Source of the DNA: an uncultured Actinomyces sp.
Lineage (GTDB): Bacteria; Actinomycetota; Actinomycetes; Actinomycetales; Actinomycetaceae
Direction of reading: 5' to 3'
DNA: 12,283 nucleotides
Assembly: GCA_938030835.1 (NCBI GenBank)
Contig: CALHID010000266.1
Coordinates: forward strand, 1-12,283
Shown: one piece after another, positions 4,907 through 11,741 of the stretch
How the letters are laid out: every line of letters begins with the position of its first letter
Position numbering within the stretch: position 1 is the first letter of the stretch
The notes under the pieces: model-generated
Database searches by the model: none
Seen by the model: only the letters and a program-made list of their open reading frames with translations
What the model was told of the DNA's origin: nothing
Made by a program: the position numbers and the translations under genes

Positions 4907-7299
4907 TGCCTCACCCGCATGCGAGTCGAGACCACGACGCACCCGCATCCCATGAGGAGGGCCGCGAGGATTATGGGAGCAAGCTCTGCCGCGCCCGCAC
5001 CCGTTGATGCTAAGCTGCACGGCTGCCCCGAGGCCGTGCGGCCAACGATTGCGTAAACCAGAGGACGTCCGTGCTCCCCTGTTCCACCGGCTGCGATCAA
5101 GGACCCAGCCGTTCCACTTCCGCTTCCGCGTAAGTCCTCGCCACGAGGGGTGACACTCATGGCGATCGTGAGTTGGTAGGAGCCTGGCTCGGTGAAGACC
5201 CAGTTTTGGTGAGCATGAGTATTGGCAGGCAGGGTGTAGCTCGTTCCTGCACCGTCGAAAACATGAGTGCCGATTCCCGCACCCAGACTTCCCGACTCAA
5301 AAACTGCGACATTTCCAGGGCCTTGAACATCAAGGAGAGAGAAACGGACCTGCCCACTGGTCTCAGTCACGATTTCTTCACGCTGTGAATTCATCCCGAG
5401 CCACGGGACCCCTCGAATCTGGGTAGCGGGAATCATCCACACGTCCTGCCCAGGCGCTGCGGCAAAGCTCAGAGCTTCAGGAGCCTTGATCTTTGCCTTC
5501 TCTCCCAGCGCGAAGGTCATTGATGCGGGGTCTTTCCACACCGCAGGCACAGATCGGTCGTCTTTAATTCGCGCGACTAATTGACCGTTTTCAATGGCCG
5601 GTCCCAGATCAAAGTGCCCATCAGTAATTCCGCCTTCACTACCAACCTGAAGATTCAGGGTCGTAATTGCCTGATTGGGAGTTTCGCTATCGCTGCGGAT
5701 ACGTGAGACTTCATCTTCATCTGCTTCACGGGTAATACGAGTTGCAATACAGCGCTCAGACCCAACGCGCTGGGGTGCATCACGCGTGAGTGATTCTTCC
5801 TCGCCGCCTGCAGCGCTTTCTTCAACCGCTGGAGGAAGTACACCACCACTTTGAACAGCTGAGTTTTGCGGCGTCGACACCCCTTGGGCACCTCCTACCT
5901 CAATGAGGTACGTGGCACTACGTGTCGTTTCAAAAGAACCGTCATTTCGATATGCACGCGCCTGAACGCTCAGTTCATAGATTCCTGCTTGAGAAAAGAC
6001 CCAATTGGCATGCGTGTGCGAAAGATAATCTTGAGCAATTGTTGAGCCATGTGGATCTAGTTCAAATCCTCCCGAACGCAGTCGCGAACTACGACCCGAA
6101 AGGAAGTCTTCGGTCCACAGTGAAATACGTCCCCCATTGGGATTGGAATAGCTGACATCAAATTCAACGCGTTCAAATCCTGCTGGCGCTAGAGAGAGAA
6201 CATCCCATCCTGGCCACGGCAAAGTTGGGTCTTGAGTTTGCGGAAGGAAATAGCCGCTGCCACCGGCAACAATGTCTTGAGGCAGCGAGTGTGTAAGAGC
6301 TGAAGCAGGAACGATCAAGCGAAGTTCTTCAGCTTCGTGTTGGACTCCCGATCCGGTAACGTCTTCCATCACCTTCAATACGGGCAGTCCCAGATCATCA
6401 AGCGTCATGTAGAAGAGGTCAATATGCCCGTGGTCAAGAACAAGACGACGCTCGCTAAAGTCCGCGCGAGGAGCCGCTTGGGTGTGCGCACTAATTGACG
6501 AGGCCACTGAGGCTTCGCGAGCCTGCCTGGCCTCTGGGAGCGGGGTTACCCCGCTCTGTGCGGATTCTTGCTCTTGAGCGCTCTTCGGGGACGAGACTTC
6601 AGTGCTCTGCGCGGACTTTTGCGTCTGGGCCTGGGGAGCTTCAATGCTCGCGCTAAACTCGGCCTCGGCGATAAGACGAGGCTCCTGCCCCGGGATTACT
6701 TCCTGAATGCGAAGACGCAGCGAGCGAATACCTAGCTCAGTAAAACGTGCATGCAGGGGGCCAGCTGCGAAGTCCTCTCCCCTGGCCTCGAGAACAAATC
6801 CCCGAAAAAGTTCCTCGGTACTGTCGATTTCTTCTTCAAATGCGCTTCCGCGGTCGAGGCGATCGAGGGATTCAAAGCCAAGTGAGTGCGGAGCAATATT
6901 TTCCACATCTGCGGAATCTGCTCGTGCGCTAAGTTCAACGGAATAACGTGAATCCAGCGTAAACACAGAAGGGTTGAAATTAAGCGCGAGATCATAACCC
7001 GCGTCGATATCACGATCAAGGTCCCGAGCGACCGGGGTTGTTCGAAGCAGAAGCGCGCCATCTTGAAGAGGAAGCTCTTCTCCCTTTTCTCCAGTAGTAC
7101 ACAGAGACTTCGGCGTCTCGTTGTTATCCCCAAGGCACGTCGAAACTTGAAGGCTATCGCTTAGTTGGTGCTCGTCTTGGGAGGAGGAAAGAGCCTCCGC
7201 TTGAGTCGGGGCTGGAAGAAGAATCCACGCGCTCATCACTGCAATAGTGATCAACAGCGAAAACAGGGCACGTGTTGTCCTGCGGCATAATGATGACAT
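4903..7299 (-). CDS. Cell-wall-anchored two-repeat protein of the anchored-repeat transporter (TIGR03773 type)
   Basis: A predicted 798-residue surface protein, first gene of the operon. Signal peptide about 1-34 (CRRTTR, hydrophobic core, APTQA). Residues about 55-221 form an unassigned, probably beta-rich region with Cys55 and Cys67. A low-complexity linker rich in SAQ (224-250) follows. Repeat domain 1 spans about 286-468 (GHIDL, FLPQTQ, WPGW, HTHANW) and domain 2 about 557-725 (GHFDLGP, WMIPATQ, WLGM, HAHQNW), joined by an acidic linker. The C-terminus has LASTG (763-767), a hydrophobic helix and an Arg-ending tail, a sortase signal of the LAxTG kind. It may capture substrate at the cell surface and pass it to the lipoprotein (relay proposed for this family; unproven). 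Start ATG 7299 has AGAGAG six bases upstream. An ATG at 7305 has no spacing to it, and an in-frame GTG at 7353 would place the operator and -10 inside the gene. Confidence 0.92.
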   Translation of the reverse strand: MSSLCRRTTRALFSLLITIAVMSAWILLPAPTQAEALSSSQDEHQLSDSLQVSTCLGDNNETPKSLCTTGEKGEELPLQDGALLLRTTPVARDLDRDIDAGYDLALNFNPSVFTLDSRYSVELSARADSADVENIAPHSLGFESLDRLDRGSAFEEEIDSTEELFRGFVLEARGEDFAAGPLHARFTELGIRSLRLRIQEVIPGQEPRLIAEAEFSASIEAPQAQTQKSAQSTEVSSPKSAQEQESAQSGVTPLPEARQAREASVASSISAHTQAAPRADFSERRLVLDHGHIDLFYMTLDDLGLPVLKVMEDVTGSGVQHEAEELRLIVPASALTHSLPQDIVAGGSGYFLPQTQDPTLPWPGWDVLSLAPAGFERVEFDVSYSNPNGGRISLWTEDFLSGRSSRLRSGGFELDPHGSTIAQDYLSHTHANWVFSQAGIYELSVQARAYRNDGSFETTRSATYLIEVGGAQGVSTPQNSAVQSGGVLPPAVEESAAGGEEESLTRDAPQRVGSERCIATRITREADEDEVSRIRSDSETPNQAITTLNLQVGSEGGITDGHFDLGPAIENGQLVARIKDDRSVPAVWKDPASMTFALGEKAKIKAPEALSFAAAPGQDVWMIPATQIRGVPWLGMNSQREEIVTETSGQVRFSLLDVQGPGNVAVFESGSLGAGIGTHVFDGAGTSYTLPANTHAHQNWVFTEPGSYQLTIAMSVTPRGEDLRGSGSGTAGSLIAAGGTGEHGRPLVYAIVGRTASGQPCSLASTGAGAAELAPIILAALLMGCGCVVVSTRMRVRQ
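5125..5631 (-). other. Wall protein repeat domain 2
   Basis: Residues about 557-725: DGHFDLGP, LVARIKDD, WMIPATQ, PWLGM, LLDVQGPGNVAVF, HAHQNWVFTEPG, YQLTI. It is the copy closest in wording to the binding-protein insert (PWLGM and the DV.GPG segment). Confidence 0.8.
5896..6444 (-). other. Wall protein repeat domain 1
   Basis: Residues about 286-468: LDHGHIDLF, VLKVMED, LRLIVPASALTHSLP, GSGYFLPQTQ, PWPGW, HTHANWVFSQAG, YELSVQA. Same landmark order as domain 2; the segment before FLPQTQ is the clearest match to the second half of the binding-protein insert. Confidence 0.8.
6550..6633 (-). repeat. SAQ-rich low-complexity linker in the wall protein
   Basis: Residues 223-250 contain SAQ three times (KSAQ, KSAQ, ESAQ) among Gln, Ser, Thr and Glu. 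It is a spacer between the N-terminal region and repeat domain 1, not a structured domain. The DNA copies are similar but not identical. Confidence 0.5.
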
Positions 7300-7313
7300 G
7301 ACCATCTCTCTAG

Positions 7314-7332
7314 AATGATAATCGTTCTCATT
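7314..7332. promoter_or_regulatory. Zur/Fur-like operator candidate
   Basis: The 19-mer AATGATAATCGTTCTCATT is a near-perfect palindrome: 7 of 9 base pairs match around the central C at 7323. Its core TGATAATCGTTCTCA fits TGAnAAnnnTTnTCA, the shape of actinobacterial Zur boxes and similar to Fur boxes. It starts just downstream of the predicted -10 and covers the expected transcription start, the classic place for repression. Given the metal-binding operon it precedes, zinc-dependent repression by Zur is the likeliest reading; Fur or another Fur-family regulator cannot be excluded from sequence. Confidence 0.75.
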
Positions 7333-7335
7333 CCC

Positions 7336-7365
7336 ATTAAAGAGGGTGGTCACGCCTCAAGTCAA
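7336..7365 (-). promoter_or_regulatory. Promoter of the anchored-repeat transporter operon
   Basis: On the minus strand the -35 TTGACT (7365-7360) and -10 TTTAAT (7341-7336) each match the consensus at 5 of 6 positions and are separated by 18 bases. The expected start of transcription is near 7328-7330, giving a leader of about 30 bases before the ATG at 7299. This short region sits between the glycosyltransferase stop (7381) and the wall protein gene and should drive all five genes. Confidence 0.7.
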
Positions 7366-7380
7366 ATGGACAGCCTGGCT

Positions 7381-8388
7381 CTAGTTAAATCCCAACACCC
7401 ACTGAGAAATGTGATAACCCGCCATAATCACCGCGCGTCCCGGCTTTGAGCGCATCGCAATTAGGCGCCCAAGCAGATCCTTACGTACTGCGTCATAGGC
7501 CTCCGGCTTCTTCATTTGAAGCTGCGCCCAGAGCTCATCCTTACGAGCGAGATTCTCCTCAGTTCCCGAGCGCAAAAGCATCACCGTGCAGATGACACAG
7601 TTGATACGCAGGTAGTGGACAAGATAGCGGTACAGATGAGGCGGAACCTCATTAGGAGCTGGAATAGCATCGACCATTGCCGCATTCACCCGCAGTAATT
7701 GATCAACCCGCGAGATCATGACCTGCTCATTGACCGATTGATCATCACGCCCAATGAAATAGCGGTAAAGATCAACATCGAGATACTCAAAAGTACGGAC
7801 ATCAATGACCGGAACAAAAGAGTAAATGAAATCAACATAGAAGGTGTGCTCAGGAAGCACCAGACCAGAGCGACGAACCAAATCTGTCCGCAAGATTAAG
7901 GCATGCATCATCAGATACTGGTCGTACCGACAACGACGAATCTGATCCCATGAGATCACGCGATCCCTAGGCATCACATTTCCATAGCGGATGACTGCTT
8001 TATGAGTCTTCCCCTGCTTCTCATACACGTAATTGGCAACCAAAAGATCTAAGGGCTCACCCTGAGCTTCGCGAAGCTCCAAGCGCTCAAGAGCACGCTT
8101 AAGTGCTAAGCGATCCAACCAGTCATCTGCATCGAGGATTTTGAGGTAGCGCCCACGAGCACCTGCAATACCTGCGTTAACAGCACCACCGTGGCCAGCA
8201 TTCTCCTGGTGGATGACACGGATATGATCTGGATCCGATTGGACTAATCCATCGGCAATCTCAGCCGTGGCATCCGTTGATCCATCATCAACAATAAGCA
8301 CCTCAACCTGATCAAATCCACGCACTGAAGAGACAGCGCGATCAAGGTAATCCTGGGCGTTATACGAAGGAATGACAACGGTGAGCAC
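7381..8388 (-). CDS. Family 2 glycosyltransferase
   Basis: A 335-residue GT-A fold glycosyltransferase (GT2, PF00535). The N-terminal strand LTVVIPSYNAQ leads into VDDGSTD (33-39), which binds the nucleotide-sugar. ENAGHGGAVNAGI (62-74) and LDADDW (85-90) follow; DADD contains the DxD-type metal site. The enzyme transfers a sugar from an activated donor to an unknown acceptor. Similar small soluble GT2 enzymes make cell-wall polysaccharide, teichoic acid or capsule. No membrane helix is evident, so it probably works at the cytoplasmic face. The start is uncertain: GTG at 8388 gives the typical GT2 N-terminus and has GGTGG about 11 bases upstream. GTG at 8403 is possible but has no clear ribosome site, and a TTG at 8511 would run into the divergent gene's leader. 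It ends 81 bp before the transporter operon; no functional link is evident. Confidence 0.92.
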   Translation of the reverse strand: MLTVVIPSYNAQDYLDRAVSSVRGFDQVEVLIVDDGSTDATAEIADGLVQSDPDHIRVIHQENAGHGGAVNAGIAGARGRYLKILDADDWLDRLALKRALERLELREAQGEPLDLLVANYVYEKQGKTHKAVIRYGNVMPRDRVISWDQIRRCRYDQYLMMHALILRTDLVRRSGLVLPEHTFYVDFIYSFVPVIDVRTFEYLDVDLYRYFIGRDDQSVNEQVMISRVDQLLRVNAAMVDAIPAPNEVPPHLYRYLVHYLRINCVICTVMLLRSGTEENLARKDELWAQLQMKKPEAYDAVRKDLLGRLIAMRSKPGRAVIMAGYHISQWVLGFN

Positions 8389-8423
8389 AAAACTTGGTTC
8401 CACCTGTTGAATGATAGTGCATG

Positions 8424-8465
8424 AAGCGCCCTTTCTTAGCGAAATATTATGAAAACATGGCGCTT
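8424..8465. promoter_or_regulatory. Inverted repeat in the divergent glycosyltransferase / EIIB intergenic region
   Basis: AAGCGCC (8424-8430) and GGCGCTT (8459-8465) are perfect inverted 7-mers flanking an AT-rich centre (AAATATTATGAAAA). They lie in the 125-bp space between the divergent genes. It could be a regulator site or chance. I see no convincing -35/-10 pair for either gene here. Confidence 0.25.
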
Positions 8466-8513
8466 TTCGGGCTATCCTTGATGAAAGGGCTAATTCGCAA
8501 TGGGGAGGCAATT

Positions 8514-8744
8514 ATGAGCCAAGCACAAGAAATCCTTAATGCACTGGGTGGCTGGGATAACCTGACCGACCTTCAGCATTGCATCACCCGAATCCGCGTT
8601 GATTTTAAAGATGATTCGAAGATCGACGAGGCCGCGTTGCGCAAGGCCGGTGCCTTTGGTGTCGTCGTCGTTGGCTCGCACGCACAGATCGTCATGGGTC
8701 CACAGGCAGAGGAAATCGCAGAGGAAATTAACACACTGAAGTGA
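8514..8744 (+). CDS. PTS glucose-family EIIB (single-domain)
   Basis: A 76-residue stand-alone EIIB domain of the glucose/glucoside PTS family (PF00367). The phosphorylated Cys23 sits in HCITRIRVDF, matching the family pattern C-x-T-R-[IL]-R. LGGWDNL (11-17) and the VVVVGSHAQIVMGP segment (50-63) complete the domain. It passes phosphate from EIIA to the sugar bound by a membrane EIIC. The ATG at 8514 has an excellent ribosome site, GGGGAGG at 8502-8508 with five bases of spacing. An earlier in-frame ATG (8421) lies in the intergenic region and lacks both a ribosome site and homology. The stop overlaps the EIIA start (GTGA), so the two are co-translated. No EIIC is in the window; it must be encoded elsewhere. 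Confidence 0.94.
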   Translation: MSQAQEILNALGGWDNLTDLQHCITRIRVDFKDDSKIDEAALRKAGAFGVVVVGSHAQIVMGPQAEEIAEEINTLK

Positions 8745-9217
8745 GTCTTCAGCTCCTCTCCCCCATCCCTGGAACCCTGCGAAACCTCGCAGATCTTTCA
8801 GATCCAGTTTTTGCCCAAGAGATCATGGGTCCGGGTTTCGCGATCATCCCCGACGAGGTTGACACTCTCAACATACTCGCGCCCACAGCTGGGACACTCA
8901 CTCATCAGCTTCCCCATGCCTGTGCTCTGACAACACCTGATGGCCTGAGCATTTTGATACATGCGGGGATTGACACTGTACTGCTCAAAGGCGAAGGCTT
9001 TTCAAGCCTCTATCAATTAGGACAGCAGGTTCGTACTGGGGACCCGCTCATTACATGGGATCTTCGTCCAGCGCGCCAAGCAGGATACGACCTTGACGTT
9101 GTTGTGATTGCTATGCAACCGCCACAGACACATTGTCAACTATTAACTGCGCCTAGTTCGCACCTAGATACGTTGGTGCCCTGCGCAGATATACGCAGGG
9201 CACCAAAAAGTAGCTGA
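8741..9217 (+). CDS. PTS glucose-type EIIA (Crr-like)
   Basis: A 158-residue EIIA of the Glc family (PF00358). The active His74 lies in LIHAGIDTVLLKGEGF (72-87), and the second conserved His59 in PHACAL, matching His90 and His75 of E. coli EIIA-Glc. GPGFAIIP (30-37) and the APTAGTL turn (47-53) are also typical. It accepts phosphate from HPr and donates it to the EIIB encoded just upstream. The start is GTG at 8741, overlapping the EIIB stop by four bases. The last ~13 codons contain a strong hairpin (9173-9206), so the C-terminal tail is shaped by the terminator rather than by the fold. In other bacteria EIIA-Glc also regulates uptake of other sugars; whether this one does is unknown. Confidence 0.94.
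   Translation: MSLQLLSPIPGTLRNLADLSDPVFAQEIMGPGFAIIPDEVDTLNILAPTAGTLTHQLPHACALTTPDGLSILIHAGIDTVLLKGEGFSSLYQLGQQVRTGDPLITWDLRPARQAGYDLDVVVIAMQPPQTHCQLLTAPSSHLDTLVPCADIRRAPKSS
9173..9206. terminator. Bidirectional hairpin between convergent EIIA and malQ
   Basis: TTGGTGCCCTGCG (9173-9185) and CGCAGGGCACCAA (9194-9206) form a perfect 13-bp stem with an 8-base loop. It is located at the convergent ends of EIIA (stop 9217) and malQ (stop 9221), where a shared terminator is expected. No U tract follows in either direction, so it would be a U-less hairpin of the kind proposed for actinobacteria, or an RNA 3'-end stabiliser. It lies inside the EIIA coding sequence. Confidence 0.65.
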
Positions 9218-9220
9218 ATC

Positions 9221-11344
9221 CTAGCGAATGTAGCGATCTACGCTGGTCAAGAATCGCTTGACACGGTCACAATGCACCATGTCATCAATCAAGACCTCTT
9301 TGCCATTAAAGGAATGAAGTGGAACACACCAATTAGGGTATTCAGCATTCGTACCCGGAAGATTTTGCGGCAATTTCTCACCAACAACGTCCACCAGAGA
9401 GACAGCCAAAAGAAGTGCAGGAGATGCAGCAAGGTAGGCGTGCATCGCAAGAACAAGTTCTTCCTCACTGGGGTCATCTTCGTGAATGAAGCCGCCTTCT
9501 CTCAATCGCGAGACCATTCGTTCACGCTCGATGCGATCCGCATCGCGAACCTGGTCAAAGTCTTCGACCAAGAGTCCCAACTCATTGCGCAGTTCGGTGT
9601 GAGCACCTTCTAGATAGCCCAATGTCGGAGGCAAATCATGCGTTGTTACTGCCGCAAGGCAAGAGCGGCGATAGTGATCCGGCCATAGTGGCCATCCACT
9701 GCCATCCTTCTCAAACCACAGGACGGAAGTACCCAAGATTCCACGATCATTGAGATAACCGCGAACCCAGGGCTCAACGGTTCCCAAATCTTCGCCAATG
9801 ACAACCGCACCGGCCCGCTGGGCCTCGAGTAGCACAATGCCCACCATGGCCTCGTGATCATAGGACACGTAGGCTCCAGCCTGCGCACCCATCCCTTCAG
9901 GGATCCACCACAAGCGGAAGAGACCAAGGATATGGTCAATACGAACCGCACCCGCGTACGAGAGTACAGAGCGCAGCATATCCCGAAGCGGCGCATATCC
10001 CATTTGAGCCAGTGAGCGCGGTGACCACGGCGGCTGCGCCCAATTTTGTCCCTGCTGAGAGTACATATCCGGAGGTGCACCAACACTCATACCCGGAGCG
10101 AAGGCATCGGGCATCGACCAAATTTCTGAACCCTTCGAGTGCACTCCCACCGCCAGGTCAGACATGATCCCCATATCCATACCCAAACGGCGAGCACCTT
10201 CTTGAGCTCGGATCAACTGGTCGAAAACGATCCACTGGCACCACTGCCAAAACTCGATGTCAGAGGAGAGACGCTCACGTGCCTGCTTGACACCCGGAGC
10301 ATCAATGGATGCATAGCGCTGGGGAAGCTCAACATCGCCATTCTCAAAGACCAAAGCCGACCACAGAGCAAAATTCTCTAAAGACTCCCCGCCTTGAGCA
10401 CAAAAACGCTCAAACTGCGCCTGACGACTAATCGATCGAGGGAGTTCAAAAATTTTACGCAGTGCTTTGACCTTTGACTTCCATGAGAGGTCACGGTCGA
10501 CAATATCCTCATGGCTACGGGAAGCATGCGCGTAGCGTGTAATTACCCCTCGCTCCCTACTGTCCATGTGCACATACTCATCGATGGCTTCAGGACGAAT
10601 GTAGAGAGGACTGGCCCATCGACGCGACACGGGAAGGTATGGAGAATTCTCCTGTGGGAATCCGGGCTGCGGGGCATGCAGAGGATTGATCTGCAGGAAG
10701 TTTGCACCATCACGCGCAACGATCGCGGCCAGATCCGCTAGATCCTGCGTATCCCCCATTCCCCACGAACCGCTTGAGCGGGTCGAATACAGTTGAGCCG
10801 CAACTCCCCAGCGCTTGCGACCATCATCAAGGCGGCTAGAAAGTCGCTGAGGGACAACAACCAAGGTTGACGAGCATTCGCTTCCATCTTCATGGCGTGC
10901 AACAATCCGATGCCACCCAAGAGGCAGCCAATTCGGAATTTTAAAGGTGGCACGCCCAATCAGATTTCCATCGACCATCCGCGGCGGAATCCACCGATCA
11001 AGCTGCTGAAGCTCATGGTGCTGCCCATCTTCGGTTTCAACGTGGCACCAGACACCCATCCCGTGAGGAACGTGGACAGGGATCTCCGCCTCGTTTCCCT
11101 GGCGACACACCGTCGTCGGAGGGAGAGGCGCCAACCAGATCAGATCTTCATTGTGGCGAAAAGCCTCATCAATTTCGCTCTGCGAAGGTTCTGAAGAGAG
11201 CGAGAAACCCAGCGAATTCAACACCGCAACAAGGGAGGCATCTTCAACGTGCTTCCAGTTTCCATACCAATCCCAGAAACCGGTAGAGACCCCAACAGTC
11301 TCAGCGAGTTCACGCAGGCGCTCTGTTACCGTCTGACTTACCAT
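9221..11344 (-). CDS. malQ: 4-alpha-glucanotransferase (amylomaltase, GH77)
   Basis: A 707-residue cytoplasmic GH77 enzyme that transfers alpha-1,4-glucan segments between maltodextrins, releasing glucose; it serves maltose/maltodextrin or glycogen use. Catalytic residues are in place: nucleophile Asp470 in VRIDHILGL, acid/base Glu518 in VIGEDLG, and Asp570 in TTHDLPPT. GAPPD at 422-426 belongs to the conserved substrate loop. Residues 1-170 are the extra N-terminal region (beta-rich, with WDWYGNW at 24-30) seen in long actinobacterial and enterobacterial MalQ, so the length is normal. The ATG at 11344 has AGAGGGGA four bases upstream. It begins 43 bp after the EIIB-like gene on the same strand, so the two are probably co-transcribed, and it converges on the PTS genes across a hairpin. 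Confidence 0.97.
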   Translation of the reverse strand: MVSQTVTERLRELAETVGVSTGFWDWYGNWKHVEDASLVAVLNSLGFSLSSEPSQSEIDEAFRHNEDLIWLAPLPPTTVCRQGNEAEIPVHVPHGMGVWCHVETEDGQHHELQQLDRWIPPRMVDGNLIGRATFKIPNWLPLGWHRIVARHEDGSECSSTLVVVPQRLSSRLDDGRKRWGVAAQLYSTRSSGSWGMGDTQDLADLAAIVARDGANFLQINPLHAPQPGFPQENSPYLPVSRRWASPLYIRPEAIDEYVHMDSRERGVITRYAHASRSHEDIVDRDLSWKSKVKALRKIFELPRSISRQAQFERFCAQGGESLENFALWSALVFENGDVELPQRYASIDAPGVKQARERLSSDIEFWQWCQWIVFDQLIRAQEGARRLGMDMGIMSDLAVGVHSKGSEIWSMPDAFAPGMSVGAPPDMYSQQGQNWAQPPWSPRSLAQMGYAPLRDMLRSVLSYAGAVRIDHILGLFRLWWIPEGMGAQAGAYVSYDHEAMVGIVLLEAQRAGAVVIGEDLGTVEPWVRGYLNDRGILGTSVLWFEKDGSGWPLWPDHYRRSCLAAVTTHDLPPTLGYLEGAHTELRNELGLLVEDFDQVRDADRIERERMVSRLREGGFIHEDDPSEEELVLAMHAYLAASPALLLAVSLVDVVGEKLPQNLPGTNAEYPNWCVPLHSFNGKEVLIDDMVHCDRVKRFLTSVDRYIR

Positions 11345-11387
11345 AAGGTCCCCTCTGAAATACAGCGATGCCCCTCTATTTTATGGG

Positions 11388-11672
11388 CTAGAGAAGAGCA
11401 GGTGAGACCGATCTTTGTGTGCCTGCAGACACACCTTGCGGTAGACACAGGTGAAGCATCTGCAAGGCGATCTTTCCAGCCCCTGCTCCGAGAACAATTT
11501 GGATCACGTGCCCCGAACGCACAACTGCGAGAACTTCAGGAAGACGAAGAGCCATGTCATCAACCTTTTCAGGCGACTTCACTTCGATCCGAATGCGCAG
11601 CATGCACGGTTCAATATCTTGGATATTTGATGCTCCCCCCAGAGACTGGAGAAGAAGCGATGCCGTTTCCAC
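11388..11672 (-). CDS. Diverged PTS EIIB-like protein upstream of malQ
   Basis: A 94-residue protein that aligns by eye with the EIIB at 8514-8744: LGG (11-13), Cys23 at the same residue number in PCMLRIRIEV, then a VVRSGHVIQIVLG segment (50-62) and a short unrelated tail. The Cys that takes up phosphate is kept, but the usual C-x-T-R has become CMLR (Thr25 to Leu) and the AGAFGVVVV stretch reads PEVLAVVRSG. It may be a working but diverged EIIB or a regulatory relative. I chose GTG at 11672: AAGGGGA lies six bases upstream, and the resulting N-terminus matches the other EIIB in length. In-frame ATGs at 11741 and 11711 have no ribosome site and fall in the promoter region. Probably in one transcript with malQ. 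Confidence 0.8.
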   Translation of the reverse strand: METASLLLQSLGGASNIQDIEPCMLRIRIEVKSPEKVDDMALRLPEVLAVVRSGHVIQIVLGAGAGKIALQMLHLCLPQGVSAGTQRSVSPALL

Positions 11673-11711
11673 GCCTAATCCCCTTTCAGAAACAAGTGAC
11701 CTACCCCTCAT

Positions 11712-11741
11712 AATATATATGAGCGACACAATTTGGTGCAA
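11712..11741 (-). promoter_or_regulatory. Possible promoter of the EIIB-like/malQ unit
   Basis: On the minus strand TTGCAC (11741-11736) and TATATT (11717-11712) are 18 bases apart, about 40 bases upstream of the GTG at 11672. The AT-rich run ATATATATTA stands out from its surroundings. The 141-bp divergent region (11673-11813) also has to hold the promoter of the thioesterase gene, which I could not place with confidence. Confidence 0.4.

Noticed and set aside
4907..5020. Longer binding lipoprotein starting at 5020
   Set aside because: The extra 38 residues are a shadow of the wall protein's C-terminal coding and would bury the lipoprotein signal; GTG 4906 overlaps the previous stop as GTGA.
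6732..7133. Minus-strand open frame of 133 codons in another phase of the wall protein gene
   Set aside because: It overlaps the wall protein's N-terminal region, which has a coherent signal peptide and frame; no independent start signal. The same holds for 9646-10086 (-) within malQ.
7300..7353. Longer wall protein starting at GTG 7353
   Set aside because: It would place the -10 box and the Zur-like palindrome inside the coding sequence and put charged residues ahead of a good signal peptide; ATG 7299 has AGAGAG at proper spacing.
8421..8513. N-terminal extension of EIIB from ATG 8421
   Set aside because: No ribosome site and no EIIB homology in the extension; GGGGAGG directly precedes ATG 8514.
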